Source: Devosia sp. (GTDB lineage: Bacteria > Pseudomonadota > Alphaproteobacteria > Rhizobiales > Devosiaceae). From it: a stretch of 13,174 bases of DNA. Location of the stretch: contig DROE01000129.1 in assembly GCA_011322005.1 (NCBI GenBank), positions 1 through 13,174 on the forward strand, given 5' to 3'. Shown here one piece after another: positions 1 to 6,882 of the stretch. The first letter of the stretch is position 1. Each line of letters opens with the position of its first letter. The translations under genes and the position numbers were made by a program. The notes under the pieces were generated by a model. It was given only the letters and a program-made list of their open reading frames with translations, searched no databases and had not been told where the DNA came from.

Positions 1-139
1 CCTGCAGCGCATCTTCCGCCAGCTGAAAATCTCCCAGCCGGGCAATGAGGGCGGCAAGCAGCCGACCCCATTCCTCGCGCACGAGGTTCTCGATTGTCTG
101 GCGCGCGAGGGTTTGGGATTTTCCGGTATCAGCGTTCAT
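1..139 (-). CDS. ECF42-like RNA polymerase sigma factor, N-terminal fragment
   Basis: Only the first 46 codons are inside the window; the gene continues past position 1. It starts at ATG 139 on the minus strand, 8 bases after the stop of the YCII gene. The visible residues begin MNADTGKSQTLARQ and continue through VREEWGRLLAALIARLGDFQLAEDALQ, the usual opening of the sigma-70 region 2 in large ECF sigma factors of the ECF42 (SigJ/DUF6596) type. In that family a DGPF/YCII-domain gene is the standard neighbour, which is exactly what is seen here. The role would be transcription initiation at a small regulon. The fragment is short, so the family call rests on it plus the neighbour. Confidence 0.72.
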   Translation of the reverse strand, partial: MNADTGKSQTLARQTIENLVREEWGRLLAALIARLGDFQLAEDALQ

Positions 140-147
140 ACCACCGG

Positions 148-504
148 TTACATTTTTGAATAGTCCATAATCGGGCGCACTTCGACAGTGCCATACTTGG
201 CGGTGGGGATCATCGAAGCATATTTGATGGCTTCATCAATATTGGCGCACTCAAGCATGTAGAACCCGCCCAACTGTTCCTTGGTTTCGGCAAAGGGGCC
301 GTCCATGGTTTCGGTTTTTCCATTGCGGATGCGGATGGAGGTGGCGGTGTCGGCGTCCTGCAGCGCTTCACCCGCGAGCATTACGCCGTCCTTTTCATAG
401 GTTTCACTGGCAGCCCCATAATCCGCCAGCAACTGCCCGAATTCGGGCGTGTCGGGCGCGGGGCCGGTATCGGGTGCAGCGTAGATCAGTGCGAGATATT
501 TCAT
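148..504 (-). CDS. YCII-related (DGPF domain) protein, partner of ECF42 sigma factor
   Basis: A 118-residue protein opening MKYLALIYAAPD, with the family signature MDGPFAETKEQLGGFYMLEC near residues 67-86 and a C-terminal strand ending VEVRPIMDYSKM. Length and motif fit the YCII/DGPF family, ferredoxin-like dimeric domains with a conserved His/Asp-type pocket. In actinobacteria and proteobacteria these are encoded next to ECF42 sigma factors and co-regulated with them. The minus-strand sequence just upstream of the ATG at 504 contains AAAGGAG, a good ribosome binding site. The stop is 8 bases before the sigma-factor ATG, so both are probably one transcript. The biochemical activity of this family is not established. 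Confidence 0.9.
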   Translation of the reverse strand: MKYLALIYAAPDTGPAPDTPEFGQLLADYGAASETYEKDGVMLAGEALQDADTATSIRIRNGKTETMDGPFAETKEQLGGFYMLECANIDEAIKYASMIPTAKYGTVEVRPIMDYSKM

Positions 505-603
505 CTTTGTCTCCTTTGGTTGAATTGGCCTTGGCAGTTTTTACGCTGCTACAAGGCTTGCACAGACAAGACGAACAGCAAACAGGCATCTCGACATCAG
601 GAG

Positions 604-640
604 AAAGAAAAACCGGGCAGGGGGCGTTCGGCCGCTCCCT
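604..640 (-). terminator. probable intrinsic terminator after nadA
   Basis: Read on the minus strand, AGGGAGCG and CGCCCCCT form an 8-bp stem with one mismatch around a 6-base loop (+ strand 619-640). It is followed by GCCCGG and a run TTTTTCTTT (608-612 and onward). The stem starts at the last base of the nadA stop codon. Stem plus T-run fit a rho-independent terminator separating nadA from the YCII/sigma pair. Confidence 0.5.
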
Positions 641-1707
641 TAATCCCCTTTATCGGAAAAGGCGATCATGCGCTCAACTGCAGCGCGGGCCGGCTCCATC
701 AGCTCGGGGGCAACCACAATTTCCTCGGTGCCGGTATGAAGCGACCACAGAATGTTTTCCAGATTGATGCGCTTCATGTGCGGACAGATATTGCAGCCGC
801 GCAGGAATTCCACCCCGGTGGTTTCCGAGGCCACATTGTCCGACATTGAGCACTCGGTAACCATCACCACTTTGGGCGGCTTTTCGGTCTTGACCCAATT
901 AATCATTCCCGCGGTCGAGCCGGAAAAGTCCACGGCCTCGATAACATCGGGAGGGCATTCGGGGTGGGCGATAATCTTGGCGTTGGGATAGGCGCTGCGC
1001 AATTCTTCAATGTCAGCGGCGGTGAAGGTCTCGTGTACCTCACAGGCTCCGGCCCAGGTGATAATGCGTTTTTTGGTCTTTTTGGCGGTGTTCTGGGCCA
1101 GATACTGGTCGGGTATCATGATCACTTCGTCCCCTTCCACCGCGTTCACAATGTCAAGGGCGTTCGAGGAAGTACAGCAAACATCTGTCACAGCTTTCAC
1201 CGCCGCTGAAGTATTTACATAGGTCACCACCGGCGCTCCGGGATATTGTGCGCGCATGGCCAGCACATCTTCGGGTGTTATGGAGGAGGCCAGTGAACAC
1301 CCGGCCCGGCTGTCGGGGATGAGTACGGTTTTTTCCGGGTTCAGCAACTTGCTGGTTTCGGCCATGAAGTGCACGCCGCACTGAACGATGGTGGACTGTT
1401 TGACCTTGGTGGCTTCGACAGCCAGTTGCAGACTGTCCCCCACAATGTCAGCGACCCCGTGATAAATCTGCGGGGTCTGGTAATTGTGGGCAAGGATGAC
1501 CGCGTCTTTTTCGCGTTTCAGCTTATTGATCTGCAGAATAAGCGGGGCAAAAAACGGCCATTCCACTTCGGCGATCTTGTCCCTGACCCGCTCAAAAACA
1601 TCAGCGGTCTCAGACTCAACGGCCTTGGTGAATTTCAGGTCATAGTTTTGCGCCAGAATCTCGCGGGCGTCCTTGACCGGGGTAATGGCGTTAATCAACT
1701 GAACCAT
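640..1707 (-). CDS. nadA: quinolinate synthase NadA
   Basis: NadA condenses iminoaspartate (from NadB) with dihydroxyacetone phosphate to quinolinate in de novo NAD synthesis, using a 4Fe-4S cluster. From the ATG at 1707 the protein has 355 residues. Recognisable blocks are VILAHNYQTPQI, QCGVHFMAETSKLL, VVTYVNTSAAVKA, CCTSSNA, HPECPPDV, MVTECSMSDNV and CNICPHMKRINLENI. The cysteines in QCGVHF, HPECPPDV and CNICPHM are the three expected cluster ligands. The frame is open 18 codons further to a TTG, but ATG 1707 gives the usual family length and an AGAGG-like box precedes it. nadB and nadC are not adjacent. It is divergent from eda across a 170-bp gap. Confidence 0.95.
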   Translation of the reverse strand: MVQLINAITPVKDAREILAQNYDLKFTKAVESETADVFERVRDKIAEVEWPFFAPLILQINKLKREKDAVILAHNYQTPQIYHGVADIVGDSLQLAVEATKVKQSTIVQCGVHFMAETSKLLNPEKTVLIPDSRAGCSLASSITPEDVLAMRAQYPGAPVVTYVNTSAAVKAVTDVCCTSSNALDIVNAVEGDEVIMIPDQYLAQNTAKKTKKRIITWAGACEVHETFTAADIEELRSAYPNAKIIAHPECPPDVIEAVDFSGSTAGMINWVKTEKPPKVVMVTECSMSDNVASETTGVEFLRGCNICPHMKRINLENILWSLHTGTEEIVVAPELMEPARAAVERMIAFSDKGD

Positions 1708-1798
1708 GCCTTGCCTCTGCTCTTGCTGCTTGCACGGGCACGAAACTGCGCCAATACTCAACTGGGGCGGAACTTAGGTATTTTTGCTTTCCATTTCA

Positions 1799-1849
1799 AC
1801 AAACGCTGTGACAATGTTTGTGCGCTCATGTAAAGGAAGAACGCTTCCT
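1799..1849. promoter_or_regulatory. two short inverted repeats in the nadA/eda divergent intergenic region
   Basis: The 170-bp gap between the divergent starts of nadA and eda must hold both promoters. It contains ACAAAC (1799-1804) facing GTTTGT (1816-1821), an 11-bp-spaced dyad compatible with a dimeric repressor site. It also contains AGGAAG (1834-1839) facing CTTCCT (1844-1849) with a 4-base loop. No clear -35/-10 pair stands out. Assignment to a regulator such as an NAD-biosynthesis repressor would be speculation. Confidence 0.25.
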
Positions 1850-1877
1850 GACGACCAGTTGAAAGAAACCGCTCCCC

Positions 1878-2513
1878 ATGGCCCGACCCGTTGACGACCT
1901 CAAACAGGCGGTTAGCGCCGCCCGTGTCATTCCGGTTCTGGTGCTTGATGATGTCAGCATCGCCCAGCCCCTGGCCGAAGCACTGGTTGCCGGGGGTCTC
2001 AACGTTCTGGAAGTGACTTTGCGTACCCCCAACGCAACTGAAATCATTAAGGAAATGCTCAAGGTCACGGGCGCAATCGTTGGCTCGGGAACGGTGCGCT
2101 CGGTTGAACATATGCGCATGAGCGAGGAAGCAGGTTGCCGGTTCATGGTCTCGCCCGGCGCGCCGCAAAAACTGCTTGAAGCTGCGGAAAACATCTCCAT
2201 TCCGTTGCTGCCCGGCGTCGCTTCCCCGACCGAAGCCATGAGTGCCGCTGAAATGGGATACAGTTTTTTGAAATTCTTCCCCGCCGAGGCCATGGGGGGA
2301 GCTTCCGTGCTCAAGTCTTTTGTCTCGCCTTTCCCCGACCTCAGATTCTGCCCCACCGGGGGCATTGATGCGGAGAGGGCCGCTGATTATCTTTCCCTGC
2401 CCAATGTGCTTTGCGTGGGGGGCAGCTGGGTTACTCCCAGAACGGCCATCGCAGACAGGGATTTTGAAAAAATTGAAAAACTGGCCCGTGAAGCAAATAA
2501 TATCGGCACTTGA
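1878..2513 (+). CDS. eda: 2-dehydro-3-deoxy-phosphogluconate (KDPG) aldolase
   Basis: A class I aldolase of the Entner-Doudoroff pathway that cleaves KDPG to pyruvate and glyceraldehyde 3-phosphate (some members also act on 4-hydroxy-2-oxoglutarate). The 211-residue protein has a TIM-barrel trimer-family sequence. It has E45 and R49 in VLEVTLRTP, the phosphate/carboxylate region GSGTV and FMVSPGA, the Schiff-base lysine K132 in FLKFFPAE, and the C-terminal phosphate loop TGGI. Length and residue positions match the enterobacterial enzyme closely. The usual edd partner is not next to it. Instead the modA start lies inside its last 26 bases, so the two are probably on one transcript. The ribosome binding site (GAAAGAAA) is weak. 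Confidence 0.93.
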   Translation: MARPVDDLKQAVSAARVIPVLVLDDVSIAQPLAEALVAGGLNVLEVTLRTPNATEIIKEMLKVTGAIVGSGTVRSVEHMRMSEEAGCRFMVSPGAPQKLLEAAENISIPLLPGVASPTEAMSAAEMGYSFLKFFPAEAMGGASVLKSFVSPFPDLRFCPTGGIDAERAADYLSLPNVLCVGGSWVTPRTAIADRDFEKIEKLAREANNIGT

Positions 2514-3252
2514 AAAGTTCACGCTATGCTGCCTTTTCACACTGGCGACAATCGGCAGCGCGTCCGGCGCGCCGGTGAGCGTTTTCGCCGCAGCCAGCGC
2601 CGCTGAAATCATGCAAAAACTGGCCGCTGATTTTTCTTCGGACACGGGTATTGAGATGCGCGTTGTGGTTGCCGGCTCCTCGACCCTTGCCCAGCAGATT
2701 GTCGCCGGTGCCCCGGCGGACTTGTTCGTCTCAGCCAACCCCGAATGGGTCGCGTTTGTTAAAGACAAAGCCGGGTTCAGCTCCGGCGCGGTTCTGTTCT
2801 CCAACCGGTTGGTGGTCATTGCCCCCAAAGGTTCTACGGTTGAACTGACAGATTTGGCAGCCATCGCTTCCAATCTGGGCGATGGCCGCCTCGCTCTTGG
2901 CGACCCCGCCCACGTTCCGGCCGGGATTTATGCCCGTCAGGCACTGCAAGGCGCCGGGGTGTGGGCCGAGGTTGAAAATCGAGTGGCACCGGCCTCAAAT
3001 GTCAGGGCGGCGCTGCGGCTGGTCAGCGCCGGGGCGGCCAGTCTGGGTATTGTTTATGTCACCGATATTTCGGGGACCGATGTCGAAATACTCCTTGAGA
3101 TAGATCCCGCGCTGCACGAAACAATCGCCTATGTCGCAACCATTGCCCCCGAGGCAGACATGGACGCCGTACGGTTTTTTGACTTTTTGCAGACCGATGC
3201 GGCAAAGTCGGTGGCGCTTGAATTTGGCTATCCTGGCGCCGGGGGAGAATAA
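2488..3252 (+). CDS. modA: molybdate ABC transporter, periplasmic binding protein ModA
   Basis: This binds molybdate/tungstate in the periplasm and delivers it to ModBC. I place the start at GTG 2488, giving 254 residues. This start yields a textbook signal peptide: MKQIISALEKF, then the hydrophobic stretch TLCCLFTLATIG, then SASGA before PVSVFAAAS. No lipobox cysteine is seen at the cleavage site. The mature part shows the ModA hallmarks VFAAASAAEIMQKLA, GSSTLAQQI, GAPADLFVSAN and a C-terminal FFDFLQTDAAKSVALEFGY. The frame stays open upstream inside eda, but those residues do not resemble a leader. The start overlaps eda by 26 bases; modB follows directly. Confidence 0.9.
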   Translation: MKQIISALEKFTLCCLFTLATIGSASGAPVSVFAAASAAEIMQKLAADFSSDTGIEMRVVVAGSSTLAQQIVAGAPADLFVSANPEWVAFVKDKAGFSSGAVLFSNRLVVIAPKGSTVELTDLAAIASNLGDGRLALGDPAHVPAGIYARQALQGAGVWAEVENRVAPASNVRAALRLVSAGAASLGIVYVTDISGTDVEILLEIDPALHETIAYVATIAPEADMDAVRFFDFLQTDAAKSVALEFGYPGAGGE

Positions 3253-3281
3253 AAATCATCAACCTCACGGAAATTGCGCTT

Positions 3282-3950
3282 TTGTCGCTGCGGGTTGCCG
3301 GGGTCGGGGTTCTGGTTACCCTGCCCATAGCTTTCGGGCTGGCGTTCATTCTGGCGCGCAAGCGTTTCGTTGGCCGTGCCTTGCTCAGTGCCCTGATTAT
3401 GCTTCCCCTCGTTATGCCGCCGGTGGTTACGGGTCTTATTCTGCTTAACCTGTTCGGGCCCAACGGCTTTGCCGGGCAATGGCTGGAGCAGTTTGGAATT
3501 GTCCTTGGCTTTCGCTGGACCGGGGCGGCGCTGGCCGCCGGGCTGGTCGCCTTGCCCCTGATGGTGCGGCCCATGCGCTTGGCGCTGGAAAATGTCGACC
3601 CGGCGCTGCACGAGGCGCTGGCTGTTGCCGGAAACGGGCGCTGGAAGCGGTTCGTCACGCTTGACCTGCCCCTGGCCATGCCCGGCATCATCGCCGGTCT
3701 GGTGCTTGGTTTTGCCAAGGCACTGGGGGAATTTGGCGCAACCATAACCTTTGTCGCCAATATCCCCGGAGAGACCCAGACCATTTCGCTGGCCATATAT
3801 TCCGCCCTGCAATCGCCCGGGGGTGAACAACTGGTCATCGTGCTCAGCGCCATTTCGATTTCCATTTCGATTATTGCGGTGGTCGGCTCCGAAATTCTGG
3901 TCGAGCGCCTGTCGGCTCACAAAAAGAGCGCTGGAGCGCGCCATGCTTGA
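3282..3950 (+). CDS. modB: molybdate ABC transporter permease ModB
   Basis: The inner-membrane channel subunit. From TTG 3282 it has 222 residues, with the first helix LRVAGVGVLVTLPIAFGLAFILA and several further hydrophobic segments. The EAA loop EALAVAGNGRWKRFVTLDLPLAMPG contacts ModC, and LGEFGATITFVANIPGETQT is strongly ModB-like. No ATG or GTG is available: after the modA stop the frame reads ATA AAA ATC ATC AAC CTC ACG GAA ATT GCG CTT TTG. TTG 3282 has only ACGGAA as ribosome binding site. A much better site, GGGGGAG (3241-3247), sits 7-10 bases before the two ATC codons (3255, 3258). True translation may therefore start there or at ATT 3273. The stop overlaps the modC ATG (ATGCTTGA). 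Confidence 0.9.
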   Translation: MSLRVAGVGVLVTLPIAFGLAFILARKRFVGRALLSALIMLPLVMPPVVTGLILLNLFGPNGFAGQWLEQFGIVLGFRWTGAALAAGLVALPLMVRPMRLALENVDPALHEALAVAGNGRWKRFVTLDLPLAMPGIIAGLVLGFAKALGEFGATITFVANIPGETQTISLAIYSALQSPGGEQLVIVLSAISISISIIAVVGSEILVERLSAHKKSAGARHA

Positions 3951-4995
3951 GGTCGCCATAAAAGCCCGTATGGGGGATTTCCCTGTTGAAGCCGAGTTCA
4001 GCGTTGAAGCCGGAATAACCGCGCTCATCGGGCCTTCGGGGGCGGGAAAGTCCTCCCTGTTGCGCCTGATTGCCGGGCTTGACCGCCCCGAGCGGGGTAA
4101 AATCAGCTTTGAAAAAACCGTCTGGGCCGACGCTACCACCCAGCGCTTCGTGCCCCCCCACAAACGGCGCATTGGCATGGTGTTCCAGACCGGCCTTCTG
4201 CTGAGCCATCTCTCGGTGATGGACAATATCAAGCTGGGCGCACGGGGAGAGCGGGTGCGCGGCGACCAGCTCGTGCGCACCGGGTGTGACACGCTGCTCG
4301 ACAAGCCGGTTGCGACCCTTTCGGGGGGCGAACAGCAAAAGGTGATGCTGGCGCGGGCGCTGGCGGGCAAACCGCAATTACTGCTGCTTGACGAGCCTTT
4401 AAGCGCGCTGGACCCTGAAAGCCGCGACGACATGCTTGAACTGCTGGGCGCGGCTCTGCCTTTGCTTGATATTCCGGCAATTTACGTCACCCACGCTTTT
4501 GAGGAAGCCTCCCGCCTGGCCTCCCGGTTTGTGCGTATGGGGGAGGGGAAGGTTGAAGCCGTGGGAAGCGCCGTGCAGGTGCTCGCCAACACCGGACTCA
4601 AGCATCAGGAAAAGGCGGTTTCAAGCGTTATCGCCGGTGTGGTTTCTTCCCTTGACGGGGGCGGCATCGCTAGCGTTGCCGTGGGTCGGCAAAGCGTTGA
4701 AATGTCGAGCGTGGGCCTGACTCCGGGGGAGAAGGTTCACCTCAGACTGTGGGCGCGGGATTTGATTTTGGCTGAGAGCAAGCCCTACGGCATCAGCGCC
4801 CGCAACGCGCTGGTGGGCCGCATCGCCCAGATGTCGGCTCTGCCCAACGGACAGATATCGGTCCGGGTTATGGTCGAGGGCGCACAGATTGATGTGCTGG
4901 TGATGTCACGCACGGCACGGGAAATGGGGCTGGCCGAGGAAAAGCCCATATTCATCGTCTTCAAATCCGCCTCGCTGGAACCGGCCAGCACCTGA
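3943..4995 (+). CDS. modC: molybdate ABC transporter ATPase ModC
   Basis: The cytosolic ATPase that powers ModB. It has 350 residues from ATG 3943, overlapping modB by 8 bases, which implies translational coupling. Walker A is GPSGAGKSS (residues 30-38) and the Q-loop is MVFQ (Q82). The signature is LSGGEQQKV (126-134), shifted from LSGGQ by one Glu as often in ModC. Walker B is LLLLDEP (146-152), the D-loop is SALD, and the switch His is H184 in YVTH. The C-terminal ~65 residues (SARNALVGRIAQM to FIVFKSASL) form the TOBE/Mop-type molybdate-binding domain that regulates ModC. No other Mo-cofactor genes are adjacent. An 82-bp gap without clear signals separates it from the GntR gene. Confidence 0.95.
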   Translation: MLEVAIKARMGDFPVEAEFSVEAGITALIGPSGAGKSSLLRLIAGLDRPERGKISFEKTVWADATTQRFVPPHKRRIGMVFQTGLLLSHLSVMDNIKLGARGERVRGDQLVRTGCDTLLDKPVATLSGGEQQKVMLARALAGKPQLLLLDEPLSALDPESRDDMLELLGAALPLLDIPAIYVTHAFEEASRLASRFVRMGEGKVEAVGSAVQVLANTGLKHQEKAVSSVIAGVVSSLDGGGIASVAVGRQSVEMSSVGLTPGEKVHLRLWARDLILAESKPYGISARNALVGRIAQMSALPNGQISVRVMVEGAQIDVLVMSRTAREMGLAEEKPIFIVFKSASLEPAST

Positions 4996-5077
4996 CCAAC
5001 ACGCCAAGGGGGGTGGCAGCCACTTTCATTGCACATCAAATGTTGCTATCAACGCCCGACAGCGGCAGGGAAAATCG

Positions 5078-5863
5078 GTGAATTCACGCGACGCGACAGA
5101 TGTTCTGAACCAAGACAGCGGGCCCTCAACCTGGGTTGACCGGCGCTCCACCATTCCGCTTTATCATCAGCTTTTTCTGAACCTGCGTGACCGGCTGTTC
5201 AGCGGCGAATGGAAAGCAGGTGAGTTGTTTTTGCGTGATTCTGATATCGAGCAGTCCTACGGGGTCAGTCGCATTACCGTGCGCAAAGCCATGGATTCGC
5301 TGGTTGGGGAAGGTCTTGTGGTGCGCTTTCGCGGCCGAGGCACTTTTGTTGCAGCGTTGCCGGTTTCCGACCTCACCAAGTTCAGCCCCCTGAGGCCTCT
5401 GGACTTTGACGACATCGAGGGCGAGTATCGCCGGGAAATCATCAAGGTGGGCAAGGTGCTGGTTTCCAAGCACACGGCCGACCGCCTGCGTGTACCTGAA
5501 AACCATCAGGTTTCGGTGCTGCGGCTGCTTCACTGGGGGGGGGACACGCCCGTTTGCACGGAGGCCATTTTTGTTGATGACTTCAAATGGCCCGACATAT
5601 TTGACCTGAGAACACTCGAGCAGGAAAATGTCAGTGAAATCTATCGGCGGCGGGGCATGAAAATCAAAACGGTGCGTCAGTCCGTTTCCGCTGTGCTACC
5701 GGCCCCCGAAACCGCCAGAAAGCTGGCGCTGGAGCCAGGTCAGCCCGCGCTCTACATTACCAGGGTGAGCTATTCCGCCGACGATGTTCCCGTGGACTTC
5801 CGGCTTATCTACTGCCGCGGGGACCGGTATGTGCTTACACAGGATATCCAGCCCTGGCATTGA
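5078..5863 (+). CDS. GntR-family regulator, HutC/FarR subfamily (UTRA domain)
   Basis: A 261-residue transcription factor. The winged helix-turn-helix spans about residues 24-92: IPLYHQLFLNLRDRLFSGEW, DIEQSYGVSRITVRKAMDSL (recognition helix) and the wing GLVVRFRGRGTFVA. Residues ~105-258 form the UTRA effector domain, ending with the typical pattern ALYITRVSYSADDVPVDFRLIYCRGDRYVLTQD. Members of this group usually sense sugar, amino-sugar or amino-acid derivatives and repress nearby catabolic genes. The start is GTG 5078, with GGCAGGG 7 bases upstream. Its likely former targets, a methyltransferase and a sugar-type ABC transporter, survive only as remnants downstream, next to ATTGGT boxes of the kind this subfamily binds. 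The effector is unknown. Confidence 0.9.
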   Translation: MNSRDATDVLNQDSGPSTWVDRRSTIPLYHQLFLNLRDRLFSGEWKAGELFLRDSDIEQSYGVSRITVRKAMDSLVGEGLVVRFRGRGTFVAALPVSDLTKFSPLRPLDFDDIEGEYRREIIKVGKVLVSKHTADRLRVPENHQVSVLRLLHWGGDTPVCTEAIFVDDFKWPDIFDLRTLEQENVSEIYRRRGMKIKTVRQSVSAVLPAPETARKLALEPGQPALYITRVSYSADDVPVDFRLIYCRGDRYVLTQDIQPWH

Positions 5864-5868
5864 GGACA

Positions 5869-5890
5869 GGCAAAAGCATTTTGTTTTGCC
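5869..5890 (+). other. short hairpin just after the GntR gene
   Basis: GGCAAAA and TTTTGCC form a perfect 7-bp stem with an 8-base loop, starting 6 bases after the GntR stop. There is no T-run behind it, so it is a weak terminator candidate at best. Confidence 0.3.
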
Positions 5891-5984
5891 TCCGCGGAGT
5901 GTTCCGGGGCGTTGCATCTACCATCTGCCAATATTTCAACTGTGTTCACTTTGCCCCCGGCTATCCCGCGGAACCGGCAAATAT

Positions 5985-6353
5985 TCACCCGAAGCCCGGC
6001 GCGGTCATGCCGTCCGCGGCCGAAGCGCTCAGCGCCATTGTATTGATAAAATGTGTTGGCCCGGAACCAGCAGCCTTGCGGGCTTGTTCACCTCTAACAC
6101 GGATATGAAGACCGGGGGCCACACACATGAGCGCTGTGAAACCACGCTCTACAGTCCTTTTGTTTCCGACTGGAGCAATTTTGAAAGCTGACAGGACGGG
6201 GGTGGTATTCAAATCCCGGAGCGCGCCAACACGATCTGGGAAGAGATTATTGCCGAGCATGAAGCTCCGCCCATGAGTGAGGGTATCCGCGAAGAACTTG
6301 CCGGCTATGTTGTCAGGCCCAAATCCGAAAGCGGCCTACCCACTGGCTATTGA
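5985..6353 (+). pseudogene. decayed trimethylamine methyltransferase family (MttB-like) gene
   Basis: Pieces of an MttB-family corrinoid methyltransferase can be read across two frames. One frame gives AEALSAIVLIKCVGPEPA (from 6019), resembling the conserved NAEALAGIVLTQLVRPGAPV region. The next frame gives LFTSNTDMKTGG (around 6085-6117), very close to the diagnostic GSFTSNVDMKSGAP motif. It then jumps directly to ERCETTLYSPFVSDWSNFES, an extreme C-terminal MttB segment. A TGA at 6189-6191 sits where a Trp is usual. After it the same frame continues QDGGGIQIPERANTIWEEII and EHEAPPMSEGIREELAGYV to a TGA at 6351-6353. This shows at least one frameshift, an internal deletion of roughly 100 codons, and a nonsense codon. 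The left boundary is approximate. Confidence 0.7.
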
Positions 6354-6542
6354 GTGGCACTGAAGGGCGCGTACCGGTTGATCGCTCATTGGAGCGCCTT
6401 GGGGGACAAGTGGACCGGGACTATGCGCGTACCGTCCAGTTGTCGCGTCGAAAGGCGGGCGTCAACAGATTTCGCCACTGCGCTCCTTGCTGGACTCCTG
6501 CCTGCTTATTTCTTTCATCCGAAACCAAGTTCAACATCAGAA
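6354..6542. other. gene-free stretch between two remnants
   Basis: All frames are short or have no recognisable protein similarity, and I see no hairpin, repeat or RNA gene. It most likely consists of degraded former coding or intergenic DNA from the operon that the flanking remnants belonged to. Confidence 0.4.
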
Positions 6543-6640
6543 TGGTATGATCAGTATGGCACGGGGGCAAAATCGAGTACAATTGGTTCATTGGTAATTG
6601 GTCTTTACGTTTTGACATGCTAGTCATACCAATCAGCTTA
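6543..6640. promoter_or_regulatory. clustered ATTGGT / TGGTATGA boxes, probable GntR-type operator with promoter
   Basis: Three direct copies of ATTGGT lie at 6582-6587, 6590-6595 and 6597-6602, and an inverted copy ACCAAT lies at 6628-6633. TGGTATGA (6543-6550) is mirrored by TCATACCA (6624-6631). A perfect -35 hexamer TTGACA is at 6612-6617, between the boxes, though the -10 is poor (around 6635-6647). ATTGGT/ACCAAT half-sites are typical of operators bound by HutC-subfamily GntR proteins (NagR/DasR-like sites). The position just upstream of the binding-protein remnant fits the regulated promoter of the lost transporter operon. Binding by the GntR protein at 5078-5863 is an inference. Confidence 0.4.
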
Positions 6641-6670
6641 ACATTATGAGGCCACTGCCAATGCGGGTCT

Positions 6671-6790
6671 GTATCGCAGGAGACACTGACTTTTGCCAGC
6701 TGGTTTTGTGGCGGAGAACCTGCTCAGGCCTTTGAACCCCATCTTGCCGGTTTCAAGGAAACCTACCAGGAAGCAACAGCCGAATCTGTC
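6671..6790 (+). pseudogene. N-terminal remnant of an extracellular (sugar-type) solute-binding protein
   Basis: The frame reads ETLTFASWFCGGEPAQAFEP then HLAGFKETYQEATAESV, which resembles the start of mature family-1 ABC solute-binding proteins (pattern LTFASW...FEPHLAAFKEKYPEVTVE). No complete signal peptide is present: the residues before it are in another frame (ATANAG, ending near 6668), suggesting a frameshift. After about residue 40 the similarity stops and the sequence switches to an ABC permease tail in a different frame. The fragment is too short for a substrate call. Confidence 0.5.
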
Positions 6791-6882
6791 TGTTCGCTAT
6801 TCTGGTCGTCTGGTTACAACGCCGGATCAACGAAGGTATCGCCAAAGGCGGCCTGAAACAAGTGCAAGGAGCACAAGCATGA
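6784..6882 (+). pseudogene. C-terminal remnant of a sugar ABC transporter permease
   Basis: This frame reads ICLFAILVVWLQRRINEG then IAKGGLKQVQGAQA and a stop. A last membrane helix followed by LQRxxxEGIAxGGLK is how carbohydrate ABC permeases of the MalG type end. The TGA (6880-6882) overlaps the ATG of the aldo/keto reductase (6879-6881). In the ancestral operon the permease and reductase were therefore probably translationally coupled. It joins the binding-protein remnant at about 6785-6795, so one deletion could have removed the rest of the binding protein, the first permease and most of the second. Confidence 0.55.

Noticed and set aside
1708..1761. Upstream TTG 1761 as the nadA start
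   Set aside because: The extra residues (SIGAVSCPCKQQEQRQG) are not part of the NadA family and the ATG at 1707 gives the normal length.
1758..2873. 371-codon open frame on the minus strand across eda/modA
   Set aside because: It is antisense to clearly recognised eda and modA; no recognisable domain and an unnatural Gly/Arg/His-rich composition.
3228..4433. 401-codon open frame on the minus strand across modB/modC
   Set aside because: It is a shadow of the genuine modB and modC frames in GC-rich DNA; low-complexity composition, no family resemblance.
6189..6191. TGA inside the MttB-like frame as selenocysteine, pyrrolysine or Trp recoding
   Set aside because: Pyrrolysine uses TAG; other genes here end in TGA and use TGG for Trp; the same gene also has a frameshift and deletion, so decay is the simpler reading.
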